Shown here: positions 34,700 to 46,373 of the stretch, one piece after another
How positions within the stretch are numbered: the stretch's first letter is position 1
How the letters are laid out: each line of letters opens with the position of its first letter
Source of the DNA: Eurosta solidaginis
Taxonomy: Eukaryota; Arthropoda; Insecta; Diptera; Tephritidae
NCBI RefSeq assembly: GCF_040869045.1
Contig: NC_090319.1
Coordinates: 54,284,779-54,348,778 of the forward strand
DNA: 64,000 bases
Reading direction: 5' to 3'
Program-made: the position numbers and the translations under genes
Notes under the pieces: generated by a model
Told to the model about the DNA's origin: nothing
What the model saw: only the letters and a program-made list of their open reading frames with translations
Database searches by the model: none

Positions 34700-36480
34700 G
34701 TGATCGGTCGCATATATAGTATATATCCCCCACAACCGATTGTTCAGATAAGGAACTTTTCGTAATTACTGCCCTATTTTAAGAGCTAGAGGCTTCAAAT
34801 TTCAACGAATGCTTACGTATATAGCATATATTGTTGTCTGAAAAAATCATAAAGATCGGTGGTATATATAGTATATATATAGTATATATATAGTATATAT
34901 ATATATTTTCGCAAATTTTAGCCCCATTTTAACAGCTAGAAGCTTCAAATTTCACCGAATACTTACGTATATAGCATATATTGTTGTCTGAAAAAATCAT
35001 AGAGATCGGTTGTATATATAGTATATATCTCATACAATCGATTGTTCAGATAAGAAACTTTTCGCAATTTCTACCCCATTTTAACAGCTATAAGCTTCAA
35101 ATTTCACCGATTGCTTACGTATATAGCATATATTGTTATCTGAAAAAATCATAGAGATCGGTTGTATATATAGTATATATCTCATACAACCGATTGTTCA
35201 GATAAGAAACTTTTCGCAATTTCTACCCCATTTTAACAGATGTAAGCTTCAAATTTCACCGATTGCTTACGTATATAGCATATATTGTTGTCTGAAAAAA
35301 TCATAGAGGTCGGTTGTATATATAGTATATATCTCATACAACCGATTGTTCAGATAAGAAACTTTTCGCAATTTCTACCCCATTTTAACAGCTATACGCT
35401 GCAAATTTCACCGATTGCTTACGTATATAGCATATACTTTTGTCTGAAAAAATCATAGAGATCGGTTGTATATATAGTATATATCTGTTGAAATAATAAC
35501 TTGGAGTTTTAAGTTCAATATTTCCTATTGAGAACATATTTCTAATAATTAGAATGAATAAGACATATTACATATATTGATGAGTTAACTATATGTACAC
35601 ATGAATTTTATCTTTTAGTCCTCATTAAATCGTTGAACTAAGAAGTGCTTTTCTTTTATTGTACCGGACATTCACGCAAGTTTACAAATCCCCTTCCAAA
35701 TTCCTACCAACAATATCTCATACAACCAATTGTTCAGATAAGAAACTTTTCGCAATTTCTACCCCATTTTAACAGCTATAAGCTTCAAATTTCACCGATT
35801 GCTTACGTATATAGTATGTATTGTTGTGTCAAAAAATCATAGAGATCGGTGATATATATAATATATATATGATTGTATATATAGTATATATATATTTTTT
35901 TTGCGATTTCGGCCCCATTTTAACAGCTAGAAGCTTCAAATTTCACAAAATGCTTACGTATATAGCATATATTGTTGTCTGAAAAAATCGTAGAGATCGG
36001 TGGTATATATATTATATACTTCATATAAACTGTCATTTTTGCCCCTTTTTTACGGCTAGAAGCTTCAAAATTCATCAAATTTCATCAAATTGTTACATTT
36101 ATGTCATATATTTTTAAAATACGTGATTCGTAGTCATAGTTTTTACATGCAGACCACAAAAAACGTGAAGCTTTGCATCCTCACACAGATTACCTACCTA
36201 TTTTTTATTTTATATTTATCTTAAAAATCGTTTAGATTTGTTCAAATTTCACCAAATGCTTACGTGTATAGCATATGTTGTTGTCTGAGAAAATCATAGA
36301 TACCGGTGGTATATATAGTATATATCCCATACAACCGATTGTCCAGATAAGAAACTTTACGCAATTTCTTCCCCATTTTAACAGCTAGAAGCTTCAAATT
36401 TCACCAAATGCTTACGTATATAGCATATATTGTTCTCTGAAAAAATCATAGAGATCGGTGGTATATATATTATATACCCG
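34700..36480. repeat. Tandem array, unit about 150-152 bp, inside family F copy 1
   Basis: Units contain GATTGTTCAGATAAGAAACT, CCCCATTTTAACAGCTAGAA, GCTTCAAATTTCACCGA, ACGTATATAGCATATATTG and a GTATATATAGTATATAT tract. Successive GCTTCAAATTT-type starts at 34941, 35093, 35245 and 35397 give a 152 bp period; flanking units are less regular. The array is interrupted by the solo LTR at 35486-35712. Confidence 0.85.
35486..35712. mobile_element. Solo LTR, copia-type, 227 bp
   Basis: Ends are TGTTGAAATAATA and TACCAACA, with an exact 5 bp target duplication ATATC (35481-35485 and 35713-35717). TGTTG/CAACA ends and a 5 bp duplication fit Ty1/copia LTRs. No internal region remains, so it is a recombination product. 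Confidence 0.8.
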
Positions 36481-36660
36481 ATATAAACTCTAATTTTTGC
36501 CCCCTTTTTACGGCTAGAAGCTTCAAAATTCATCAAATTTCATCAAATAGTTACGTTTACGTCATATATTGTTGAAATACGTGACTCGTAGTCATAGTTT
36601 TTGCACGCAGACCACAAAAAGCCTGAAACTTTGCATCCCCACACAAAGTACCTACTTATT

Positions 36661-37880
36661 TTTATACCTTTCATGAAAATGAAATGGTATATTAATTTCG
36701 TCACGAAACCGAAAATTGTAAGTCCTTAAAGGAAAATAGATAGACCCACCATTAAGTATACCGAAATAATCAGGTTGAAGAGCTGAGTTGATTTAGCCAT
36801 GTCCGTCTGTCCGTCTGTCTGTTTGTATGCAAACTAGTCCCTCAATTTTTGAGATATCTTGATAAAATTTGGTGAGCGGGTGTATTTGGGTGTCCGATTA
36901 GACATTTGTCGGAACCGACCGGATCGGACCACTATAGCATATATCCTCCATACAACCGATTTTTCAGAAAAAGAGGATTTTTGTAATATCTTACCCAATT
37001 TAACAGATTGAAGCTTCAAACTTCACCATATACTTTCGTATATTGCACATATTGTTGCCTGAAAAAATTTATGAGATCGGTCGTATATATAGTATATATC
37101 CCCCACAGCCGATTGTTCAGATAAGGAACTTTTCGTAATTACTGCCCTATTTTAAGAGCTAGAGGCTTCAAATTTCAACGAATGCTTACGTATATAGCAT
37201 ATATTGTTGTCTGAAAAAATCATAAAGATCGGTGGTATATATAGTATATATATGGTGGTATATATAGTATATATATATAGTATATATATATATATTTTCG
37301 CAAATTTTAGCCCCATTTTAACAGCTAGAAGCTTCAAATTTCACCGACTATTTACGTATATAGCATATATTGTTGTCTGAAAAAATCATTGTGATCGGTG
37401 GTATATATAGTATATATCTCATACAACCGATTGTTCAGTTAAGAAACTTTGCGCAATTTCTGCCCCTTTTTAACAGCTAGACGCTTCAAATTTCACCATA
37501 TGCTTACGTATATAGCATATATTGTTGTCTGAAAAAATCATAGAGATCGGTGGTATATATATTATATACCCCATATAAACTCTAATTTTTGCCCCCTTTT
37601 TACGGCTAGAAGCTTCAAAATTCATCAAATTTCATCAAATAGTTACGTTTACGTCATATATTGTTGAAATACGTGATTCGTAGTCATTGTTTTTACACGC
37701 AGACCACAAAAAACCTGAAACGTTGCATCCTCACACAAAGTAAGATCTGTTCACTATATATTTCTTATCTTATACATCCGATTAATCAGAGATTACGAAC
37801 GGGATAAGATTATTGTTCAGCCCCATTCATGAAAGGTATGAAGTCTTCGGCACAGCCGAAGACAGTCCCGTTCTTACTTG
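36661..37880 (+). mobile_element. Helentron-like non-autonomous element, family F copy 2
   Basis: A 14 bp subterminal inverted repeat is exact: ATACCTTTCATGAA at 36664-36677 and TTCATGAAAGGTAT at 37826-37839. A perfect 9 bp hairpin follows, GTCTTCGGC-ACA-GCCGAAGAC (37843-37863), then AGTCCCGTTCTTACTTG to the end. This layout fits Helentron/DINE-1-type elements. Several 150 bp-type units lie inside, fewer than in copy 1. There is no coding capacity. Confidence 0.78.
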
Positions 37881-40497
37881 TTTATACTCAGTTGAGCAGA
37901 GCTCACAGAGTATATTAAGTTTGATTGGATAACGGTTGGTTGTACATATATAGAGGAATCGAGATAGATATAGACTTCCATATATCAAAATAATCAGGAT
38001 CGAAAAAAAATTTTATTGAGCCATGTCCGTCCGTCCGTATGTAGGTTCCTGAGCACTCATCTCAGATCGCTATTTAAAATGAACGATATCGGACTATAAC
38101 CACGCCCACTTTTTCGATATCGAAAATTTCGAAAAACTGAAAAGGTGCGATAATTCATTACAAAAGACAGATAAAGCGACGAAACTTGGTAGATGAGTTG
38201 AACTTATGACGCAGAATAGAAAATTAGTAAAATTTTGGACAATGGGCGTGGCACCGCCCACTTTTAAAAGAAGGTAATTTAAAACTTTTGCAAGCTGTAA
38301 TTTGGCAGTCGTTGAAGATATCATGATGAAATTTGGCAGGAACGGTACTCCTATTACTATATGTACGCTTAATAAAAATTAGCAAAATCGGAGAAGGACC
38401 ACTAGGATACTTTTAATGCCATAAGTCGAACAAAAATTAACCAATCCTTTTGAAATTTGGTAGGGGCATAGATTTTATGACGATAACTGTTTTCTGTGAA
38501 AATGCGCGGAATCGGTTGATGCCACGCCCAGTTTTTATACACGGTCGTCCGTCTGTCCTTCCGCATGGCCGTTAACACGATAACTTGAGCAAAAATCGAC
38601 ATATCTTTAATGAACTTAGTTCACGTGCTTACTTGAACTCACTTTATCTTGGTATGAAAAATGAACGAAATCCGACTATGACCACGCCCACTTTTTCGAT
38701 ATCGAAAATTACGAAAAATGAAAAAAATGCCATAATTCTATACCAAATACGAAAAAAGGGATGAAACATGGTAAGGTAATTGGATTGTTTTATTGACGCG
38801 AAATATAACTTTAGAAAAAACTTTATAAAATGGTTGTGACACCTACCATATTATGTAGAAGAAAATGAAAAAGTTCTGCAGGGCGAAATAAAAAACCCTT
38901 AAAATCTTGGCAGGTATTACATATATAAATAAATTAGCGGTATCCAACAGATAATGTTCTGGGTCACCCTGGTCCACATTTTGGTCGATATCTGGAAAAC
39001 GCCTTCACATATACAACTACAACCACTCCCTTTTAAAACTCTCATTAATGCCTTTAATTTGATACCCATATCGTACAAACTCATTCTAGAGTCACCCCTG
39101 GTCCATCTTTATGGCGATATCTCGAAAAGGCGTCCACCTATAGAACTAAGCCCCACGCCCTTTTAAAATACTCATTAACACCTTTTATTTGATACCCATA
39201 TCGTACAAACATATTCTAAAGTCACCCCTGGTCCACCTTTATGGCGATATCTCGAAAAGGCGAAAACCTATAGAACTAAGGCCCACTCCCTTTTAAAATA
39301 CTCATTAACTCCTTTCGTTTGATACCCATATTGTACAAACAAATTCTAGGGTCACCCCTGGTCCACCTTTATGGCGATATCTCGAAAATGCGACCATCTA
39401 TACAACAACCAACACTCCCTTTTAAAACCCCCATTAATACCTTTAATTTGATACCCATATCGTACAAACACATTCTAGAGTCACCCCTGGTCCACCTTTG
39501 TGGCGATATTTCGAAACGGCGTCCACCTATAGAACTAAGGCCCACTCCCTTTGAAATACTGATTAACACCTTTCGTTTGATGCCCATATTGTACAACCAT
39601 ATTCTAGGGTCACCCCTGGTCCACCTTTATGGCGATATCTCGAAACGGCGTCCACCTATGGAACTAGGGATTACTCCCTTTTAAAATACTCATTAACACC
39701 TTTCTTTTGATACCCATATTGTACAAACAAATTCTAGGGTCACCCCTGGTCCACCTTTATGGCGATATCTCGAAACGGCGTCCACCTATGGAACTAAGGA
39801 TTACTCCCTTTTAAAATACTCATTAACACCTTTCATTTGATACCCATATCGTACAAACGCATTCTAGAGTCACCCCTGGTCCACCTATATGGCGATATCT
39901 CGAAAAGGCGACCACCTATACAACAACCACCACTCCCTTTTAAAACCCTCATTAATACCTTTAATTTGATACCCATATAGTACAAACACATTCTAGAGTC
40001 ACCCCTGGTCCACTTTTATGGCGATATTTCGAAACGGCATCCACCTATAGAACTAAGGCCCACTCACTTTTAAAATACTCATTAACATCATTCGTTTGAT
40101 GCCCATATTGTACAAATAAATTCTAGGGTCACCCCTGGTCCACCTTTATGGCGATATCTCGAAACGGCGTCCACCTATGGAACTAAGGATTACTCCCTTT
40201 TAAAATACTCATTAACAACTTTCTTTTGATACCCATATCGTACAAACGCATTCTAGAGTCAACCCTGATCCACCTTTATGGCTATATCCCTAAAAAGCGT
40301 CCACCTATAGAACTATGGCCCACTCCCTCATAAAATACTCTTTAATGCCTTTCATTTGATACGCATGTCATACAAACACATTCCAGGGTTTCCCTCGGTT
40401 CCTTTTCCTACATGGTTATTTTCCCTTATGTTGGCACCATAGCTCTCAACTGAGTATGTAATGTTCGGTTACACCCGAACTTTACCTTCCTTACTTG
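37881..40497 (+). mobile_element. Helentron-like non-autonomous element, family E copy 2
   Basis: It begins TTTATACTCAGTTGAGCAGA immediately after the CTTACTTG end of family F copy 2. It ends with a hairpin GTTCGG-TTACAC-CCGAAC (about 40463-40480) and CCTTCCTTACTTG. It matches copy 1 (3627-5253) at both ends, but its interior tandem array is greatly expanded. Confidence 0.78.
38960..40400. repeat. 130 bp tandem array inside family E copy 2
   Basis: GTCACCCCTGGTCCACC recurs at 39091, 39221, 39351, 39480, 39609, 39739, 39869, 39998, 40128 and 40258 (with small variants), a 129-130 bp period over about eleven units. Each unit contains ATGGCGATATCTCGAAA, CACCTATAGAACTAAGGC and CTCCCTTTTAAAATACTCAT. 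Copy 1 of the element has about two such units. Confidence 0.9.
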
Positions 40498-41305
40498 TTT
40501 TTTTTTTTTTGAAAGTATAACTTATATTTTTTCTGCTGCCATCTGAAGTCCTTCGTGCATCCTTTGCGGGATGTAATGACTGCACCAAGAAGACGTGAAG
40601 CTCATTTTCCATTGGATTGCCATTAATAACGCCTTAGTCCTAACAGCTAGCATACCGAAATTGTAGCCGCATATGTAAAATTTCATTGGATGGCATTCCT
40701 AATACATCCTAATTAGAATCAAGAGGATCTTATACGTGGCCGTAGAGTACCAATTTTGAAGGGCGTTTGTGTAGACCTTTTTACAGTTATCGACGGGCTT
40801 AGGGCGAATTCTAAGCCATTAGACCTGCTTGGCTGTTTTAGGGTATGCATACCTCACGACCAACTACATTGAGCATCTGCTACTCTTGCACATTCTGTCC
40901 ATTATATTTTGTTTAGTTTAATCGTATATTGTTCTTAATGACTTCGAAACTAATTATCTTATTTACTTGAAATTCGATACCTATTACATTGGTCGTTCTA
41001 TGAGATACCTCTTTTGCGAAAAGTGGGGCTAGAACCTATCTATGGGAATAATATTTCGGAGCTGAATTTATAAAGGACCGAATACCGGAAGGGGTAAAGG
41101 TATCGCGATAGGAGAGGCTGACGGTCAGTTAAGCGTAAGGATAGAGTAAAGAAAAGAAGAAAGCGTGAGAAAATGGTGATAAAAAAGGTAGTGTAGAGGA
41201 AGTGGAAGAACGAGATCAGAGGAATAAGGAATAATAGAACCGGCATAAAGTTCTTTTAACATTTTCTCCGTTAATCAAAACTCGGCAGGTCAAACGCAAT
41301 GACAT
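40498..41305. other. Intronic, mostly unrecognised
   Basis: A purine-rich stretch at 41080-41230 resembles the AG-rich parts of family G. Nothing else is supportable. Confidence 0.4.
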
Positions 41306-41831
41306 TGTAACGAATTTAGGGAAATTCTGATAATTATGCACCGTCTGCTAACGTTCGAATCGCTGAAATGTCGAATAAATAACTTCACTATTCAGTATTG
41401 CAAAATTATCTTTATTTAGACTACTTTGGGAGTAGTACTTCACAATTATACTTCACAACTAATAGCGTGTTTAAATCAAATAATTGACTTTCGCTTGCAT
41501 CGCGCTGCTTTTATACTCTCAGTTAGACTCGTTCACCTATTTCTCCTAAGTTCTAGACTTTCCATGAACATGGAACCGTTGTATATCATACTTGGTTATT
41601 TAGCTATATGCGTGTGTATGTATGACTAACATCTTCTGCTCTTAGTTAATGACTACATATGTGTATGTGAGATAATATCTTCACTTCGGGCTGCTGGTTA
41701 TGTGTTGAATATTTTTCGTTGCCTTGTACATAGGTGTGGTTGCTTGCTTTAATGTGTACATGTACATAAGTGTGGCTGCTTACCTTTTTTGTTGTTTGCT
41801 ATTTGCTTATCAATTTTTCGTCAAATTGGCA
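41306..41831 (-). mobile_element. Solo LTR, gypsy-type, 526 bp
   Basis: Plus-strand ends are TGTAACGAATTTAGG and AAATTGGCA, with a 4 bp target duplication ACAT (41302-41305 and 41832-41835). On the minus strand it contains TATAAAAGCAG and AATAAAG at suitable spacing for LTR promoter and polyadenylation. It is homologous to the disrupted LTR segment at 7080-8807. Confidence 0.78.
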
Positions 41832-41835
41832 ACAT

Positions 41836-43214
41836 AAAACATTAAAGTAGCACTTGAATGTACCGGAGATGTCAGTTTTCAAAAGCAAAGTAAATGTGGA
41901 TGTTGCGCTTCTCTACCATACGCATTCCTTAGATAGCTTAATCATATACCATGAATGTATGGTTTGAGTTAATTCCAGGCTTTCCACTTTCAGCTATTTG
42001 ATGTCAATTAGTTTCATGGTTACACATTTTAACGAACACTACTAACCTAGTGTATGTACTATTTAGTATGTACGTTCTGTCTTTGCAAAGCTTATACGCC
42101 TTGGCGCCACCAACACGAAATTCCAAATGAAAGGAAAATTAGTATAGTGAACAGCGAACAGCAACAAGCACCAGCTTCCACCAATAATAGTAAGTAGGCG
42201 CCGGCATAAAGCGAAATCTGATTATGTTAACCACCGTGACGGCTGTGTTGTTGCAACATACTCAAATTGCATTGCATTTAGAAACCAAACCAGACTTGAC
42301 TTCGTAGAAGGTCGACTATTATAGCAACAGACTTAATGACTATGCATTGGCTACCAAAAGGAGGTCGTTCGGTTGTCTATTTGCCATAGTGGCCGAAAGA
42401 ACCCAAACAAGGCAGGTATATACATATAAGCTGAGAAAATGATGTGAGCTCTAATGAAAACGAAAGTTAATTATTTCACGCACTGGCGCAGTGCAACAAC
42501 TGCATTAAACAGGAAGAACAAGAAGCGACTCGAGAATACTATACAATACAATACGAGTAGTTTCATATAATACTATACCAAGAACAACAAGGCAAATTTT
42601 ATGAATGACAGTTCATCCAATCGATGTCTGAAATTGTTATGTGTTTAGTAGTAATTATGCGTAGCAATCATTGCTGAGGAAGATGGAAAGAGGGAGAGCA
42701 ATTCAAGTGAAAATTAGTATCAGTGTGGTGGATATGAGAATACATGAGGAGGTACTAATAGAAATAGCCGCAAAACCCACAGTCTCGTAGAAAGTTATGT
42801 AGGCCGTGAATCGGTAATAATTCGCCAAAACATGCGACACAAACGGCAACAATGCAATAATTCAGGCAATACCATTACCATAGTGCGCCATAGAAGTATG
42901 GTTTGTCACATTCGCCTTGCCTTTATGCACTCGCCTTTAGGATAAGAGTTGCTTTTTATCTCTGTATTTTCTTGCGTACGCGATTAAATGGGGTTTCTTA
43001 CCCTTTTCATTTGGTAAATTGGCCATTTTAGTTAGATTTATTACGCTCTGGCACTCTACATGATCTCGCAACAAGTAGTAATGCTTCAATGTTTCATTCA
43101 AACACGTTCTAAGGGGCCTGCTGCTGCTAATTTGTGTCCTAAGCGTATCTCCGGACACATGTTGGTGTTGTTCTTGCTGTTATAATCGCAAAGGCTTATT
43201 GAGTTTTTAAGGAT
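41836..43214. other. Intronic, nothing recognised
   Basis: No family motifs. A 73-codon minus-strand open frame at 42937-43158 (starts MSGDTLRTQISSSRPLRTCL) is unrecognised and has no supporting context. Confidence 0.4.
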
Positions 43215-43594
43215 ACGAGCCGAACCCGTGCGCATCTTGTGCAACCAATATAAAAGTCTCTAATCAAATATCAACAAAAATCAGCTGTTCTATCAATCAA
43301 TTAAAACTTACAGCTTGCACTGCCATCTAGCGTATGATAGCAATTGCAGTGCAAATATTCACAATAGTGCCATAGTACACATAGATTTCTTTGTGTGATC
43401 ACAATCATTTATTTTTAACAAATTATTTTAATAAAATATAGCTAAACAAAAGCACCACGAACAAAATTGCCCAAAGCACGCCAATAGCTCCAATCTCTAT
43501 ATTTACAATCAAAAATTTATTTATAGATTTGGATTCCAAATAAGAGCGAAAAAGGCACCCGTACATAAAAACAACAATTAGAAATAATATATAT
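43215..43594 (+). repeat. Family A interspersed repeat, copy 5
   Basis: It starts ACGAGCCGAACCCGTGCGCA and ends GAAATAATATATAT, where the MITE at 43595 has used the terminal ATAT as its target. Confidence 0.82.
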
Positions 43595-44022
43595 GTGACC
43601 CGGCCTATAAAAAGGTGGCTTATGACTCAAAAAAGAAATTGCGAGAAACAGCTGTTAAAGATAAACAATGCATTTCTTCAGTTTCTTAGTAGTTTTTCTT
43701 TTGCATTATGAACAGTCATGCCCAAAAGGCAAAGCAGAAACCTGTTTCTGACCGATATTTTGACTCCATTGCCATCGAAAAACATGCTAAAAAAATCTGA
43801 GGATGCTTCATCAGCCACCAAAGTGGCATCGAAGGAACCAAAGGCTTCATTCATCGTCTTTCATTTGTGCTCTTCTTTTTCTACATTTTTTGTACACTTC
43901 TAAGCAAGTTAGGACTTTCTAGTTTTCACCACGTGAAAGAGCGTCTCAAAAACTATCGAAACCAGAAAAAAAGTGGAAAACTTTTTTTGAGTCATAAGCC
44001 ACCTTTTCATAGACCGGGTTAC
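43595..44022. mobile_element. MITE family B, copy 2 (428 bp, longest form)
   Basis: Inverted ends are GTGACCCGGCCTATAAAAAG with GGCTTATGACTCAAAA, and the mirror of these. An exact 4 bp duplication ATAT lies at 43591-43594 and 44023-44026. Between the arms it keeps a segment absent from the 145 bp copies, including a 61-codon frame starting MPKRQSRNLFLTDIL (43718-43903). That may be the relic of a transposase N-terminus; I cannot assign it. Confidence 0.85.
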
Positions 44023-44026
44023 ATAT

Positions 44027-44560
44027 GACGATGATTGGTAGAACTTTACTGGATATGAGTCCGGTACTAGTACTGTCTTATACTAGGTCTTATACTAGCC
44101 CGACTGCCTGGGCAAGTATTTGTTTGATCCCTCGAAACTTTCGGGTCTTTGCACTTTTAGCCTTCACAGCTCGGTTGCGATATGATACCGATGGTCATTG
44201 TGAGTGTAGTGCTGATGAAACACTATCCAATTTTTTATGTTCCAGAGATGCTTTCAGATGTCATCGTGATGGTTAGCTTAGGTTAGGTTCCGAGGGCTGA
44301 GCTGTACACCATGGTAACAACTCACTACTTAGGTCATCGTGATATCTAGTATTGTTTCTTCGCAGCCTGTCCAGCTAAAAATGATCGCTCAACTCAGTGC
44401 ATGACTTTTACCGCCCGATTCTTAGCGTTACCGGTAAAATAGTACCCAGAACATTATGTAACCGAAAATCGTAACCAGTTGTTTTATTCGCGATTCTGGC
44501 CAAAGTGGTGACGCTGTCATCACCGAAATGGTGGTGAAATTGAAAAGTTGGTTTTCTTCG
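44027..44560. other. Unrecognised intronic sequence
   Basis: It includes GCTTAGGTTAGGTTCC at 44275, a common LINE-tail-like word, but no coding remnant. The GCCCGACTGCCTGGG segment loosely resembles 14323. Confidence 0.3.
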
Positions 44561-44565
44561 CTTTA

Positions 44566-44762
44566 TCCATGGCGGAACGATACAAGGTGGCAGCATGGGA
44601 CAGCTGAATATAAACTTTTTTTATTTAATTTGATACATCAACTTCCGACGCAGTACGATTTTGACATTTGTCCGTCGAATTTACAAAAACGAAGTACATG
44701 GAATTTTTATTTATATTTGTAGGTATGTCACCATGCTGCCACCGTGTATGGTTCCGCCATGG
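44566..44762. mobile_element. Fold-back MITE, 197 bp
   Basis: The arms CCATGGCGGAACGATACAAG and, on the other strand from the right end, CCATGGCGGAACCATACACG continue inverted for about 37 bp through GGTGGCAGCATGG. CTTTA flanks both sides (44561-44565 and 44763-44767), a plausible 5 bp target duplication. No coding capacity. Superfamily not assigned. Confidence 0.75.
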
Positions 44763-45599
44763 CTTTACCGAAAATGTATCACTCGTAGATACGATGTTAA
44801 CGAATAAACGGGACGATGTGTATATACATATGTGCATACATGCGTACGTTTTTATATAGCTATATTGTAATATATACTGTGAAAATACATGGAAAGAAAT
44901 ATGTATAGCAAGAGGCAACACTTTTTTACTATTATGTTTACTTATTTGCGCTCACAATTCTTTATTTTTCAGTATTGCCTTTTTCTAAACAATAGCTTCT
45001 GTGTGGTTACATCGATGTTACCACCTATTTTAGTGGGTAAACAATTATCCGGCTACTTTCGTGGGCAGAATACCAAAAGGGTACAAAAGTTACCACATGA
45101 AGAAAGTTGCCGTGGTGAAGAAAGTTGTTACCACATTAGAATCAGGCTGTTAGTCGCAATCTATTTTTCATGCTCAGAACTCACTTTCCGCTTGTGTTTG
45201 CCATTTGCATCCACTACACGATGGTTTGAAAGTTAAAGTCGCTTGCAATGATTAACGCTTAGCGGGCCTTACCCTCGATAACACATCACTTCTGTTCTGT
45301 TCTGAAATTCAATTATGCTGTCGCTAAGTTCCAGGTGTTAGTTTATATTGTGCATGAACTGGAATCGGTCCTTAATGTAACTGGTACAGTTGCCTTGCTT
45401 TCTTTTAAGCATCTTCCTCGATCCGGCTGCATTTCGTTTATATTGCTCTATCTATGCCCCTTTCATTTATCAGTTCCGTAAGAAGAGCGCCTGTAGTTTT
45501 TCTTCTGCGGGTGTGGTTTTGTAGAACCACAATCTAAGTTTCCTGTTGCCCTACTCGAGTGCGCTAGATTTTGTGTTTTGTCCAATTCTGTTTTCTCTC

Positions 45600-45700
45600 T
45601 TGAGTCCTCCTTACCCCTTCTATCAGGACCTTTGCCGTTGTGAATAATATGATGTGTGCCAAAACATTTGAAACAGCTAGTTTGGTTACGTGGATATAGC
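45600..45700 (-). pseudogene. Possible LINE ORF1 zinc-knuckle remnant
   Basis: The minus strand reads NQTSCFKCFGTHHIIHN, a C-X2-C-X4-H arrangement in which the final Cys is replaced. It lies just upstream, in the minus-strand sense, of other LINE-like debris. Short and decayed, so the call is weak. Confidence 0.3.
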
Positions 45701-45834
45701 TAATGGGAAATGGAAGGAGCAAGAAGAATTTTTCATAAGCTGTTCTCCTCTCGATTCTTTTGTTAATTATTTTTTATATGAAAAGAGCCGGGCCCTTGCC
45801 ATAGCGCTTCAAGAGGTTTAGTTAAGTTGAAACG

Positions 45835-46345
45835 GCTACTACTTCCGCCTGAAAAATACTACAGTGATATGGCAGCTTGTATGATCTGTTTATTTCCGGA
45901 TGAGCACAATATACGGCAGACCCTGCTCCTTTCGTTACTTTGGAACCATCGTCGTAGACGTGTATCGCCTCGTCGTGCCATTTGAGCGCCCTTGCGCCAG
46001 CCTTCCTTCACCTCTATTGCGCCTCTAAGATCCCCGTCGAAGTGCAAGTATGAAATTATGCAGTCTCATCAGTTTTTGATGACGTTATACTACTATGGCA
46101 GTATAATCTGCTCTCAAGCTGCCTCGGAGCATTGAGCTTCGTTCAAGTTGCTACCTCTGTTTTCTCTCCATCAGGTCCTCAGATGGAATGTGCAGATTCG
46201 CATATAATGCAGTTGTCGAGGTTGTTAAGCCTTGATAGCCTGCATACCCTGCCTAATTTTTCGAGGTGGGTTTTATTTTCTGTGACCGTTTAAGGACTCC
46301 ATAGTATGGAATGAGCTTTACAATCGCTGTTAATAGCCAATAAGA
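45835..46345 (-). pseudogene. RNase H LINE fragment, decayed relative of the 27.5 kb copy
   Basis: The minus-strand sequence matches the 28250-28700 part of the other copy: AEVVAV, NRSYKLP, YCAHPEI and a DDGSK version of the first RNase H motif, plus the reverse transcriptase tail segment (46230-46340, KKLGRVCR-like). One-base changes break the frame around 45955-45985. Confidence 0.6.
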
Positions 46346-46373
46346 GAGAGAGAGATAGAGGGCGGTAGGCTCC

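Larger units (their letters stand above)
34305..36660 (+). mobile_element. Helentron-like non-autonomous element, family F copy 1 (3' end lost)
   Basis: It starts TATACCTTTCATGAAAATG, then a CCGTCTGTCCGTCTGTCTG tract, then a tandem array. It lacks the hairpin terminus and runs directly into copy 2 of the same family. The first about 330 bp are almost identical to copy 2. Confidence 0.7.

Noticed and set aside
39319..39684. 121-codon repetitive open frame
   Set aside because: It runs across the 130 bp tandem array where two successive units happen to be 129 bp; it is not conserved across the array.
34700..40400. CRISPR-like array of regular repeats
   Set aside because: Units are contiguous satellites with no unique spacers, in a fly intron.
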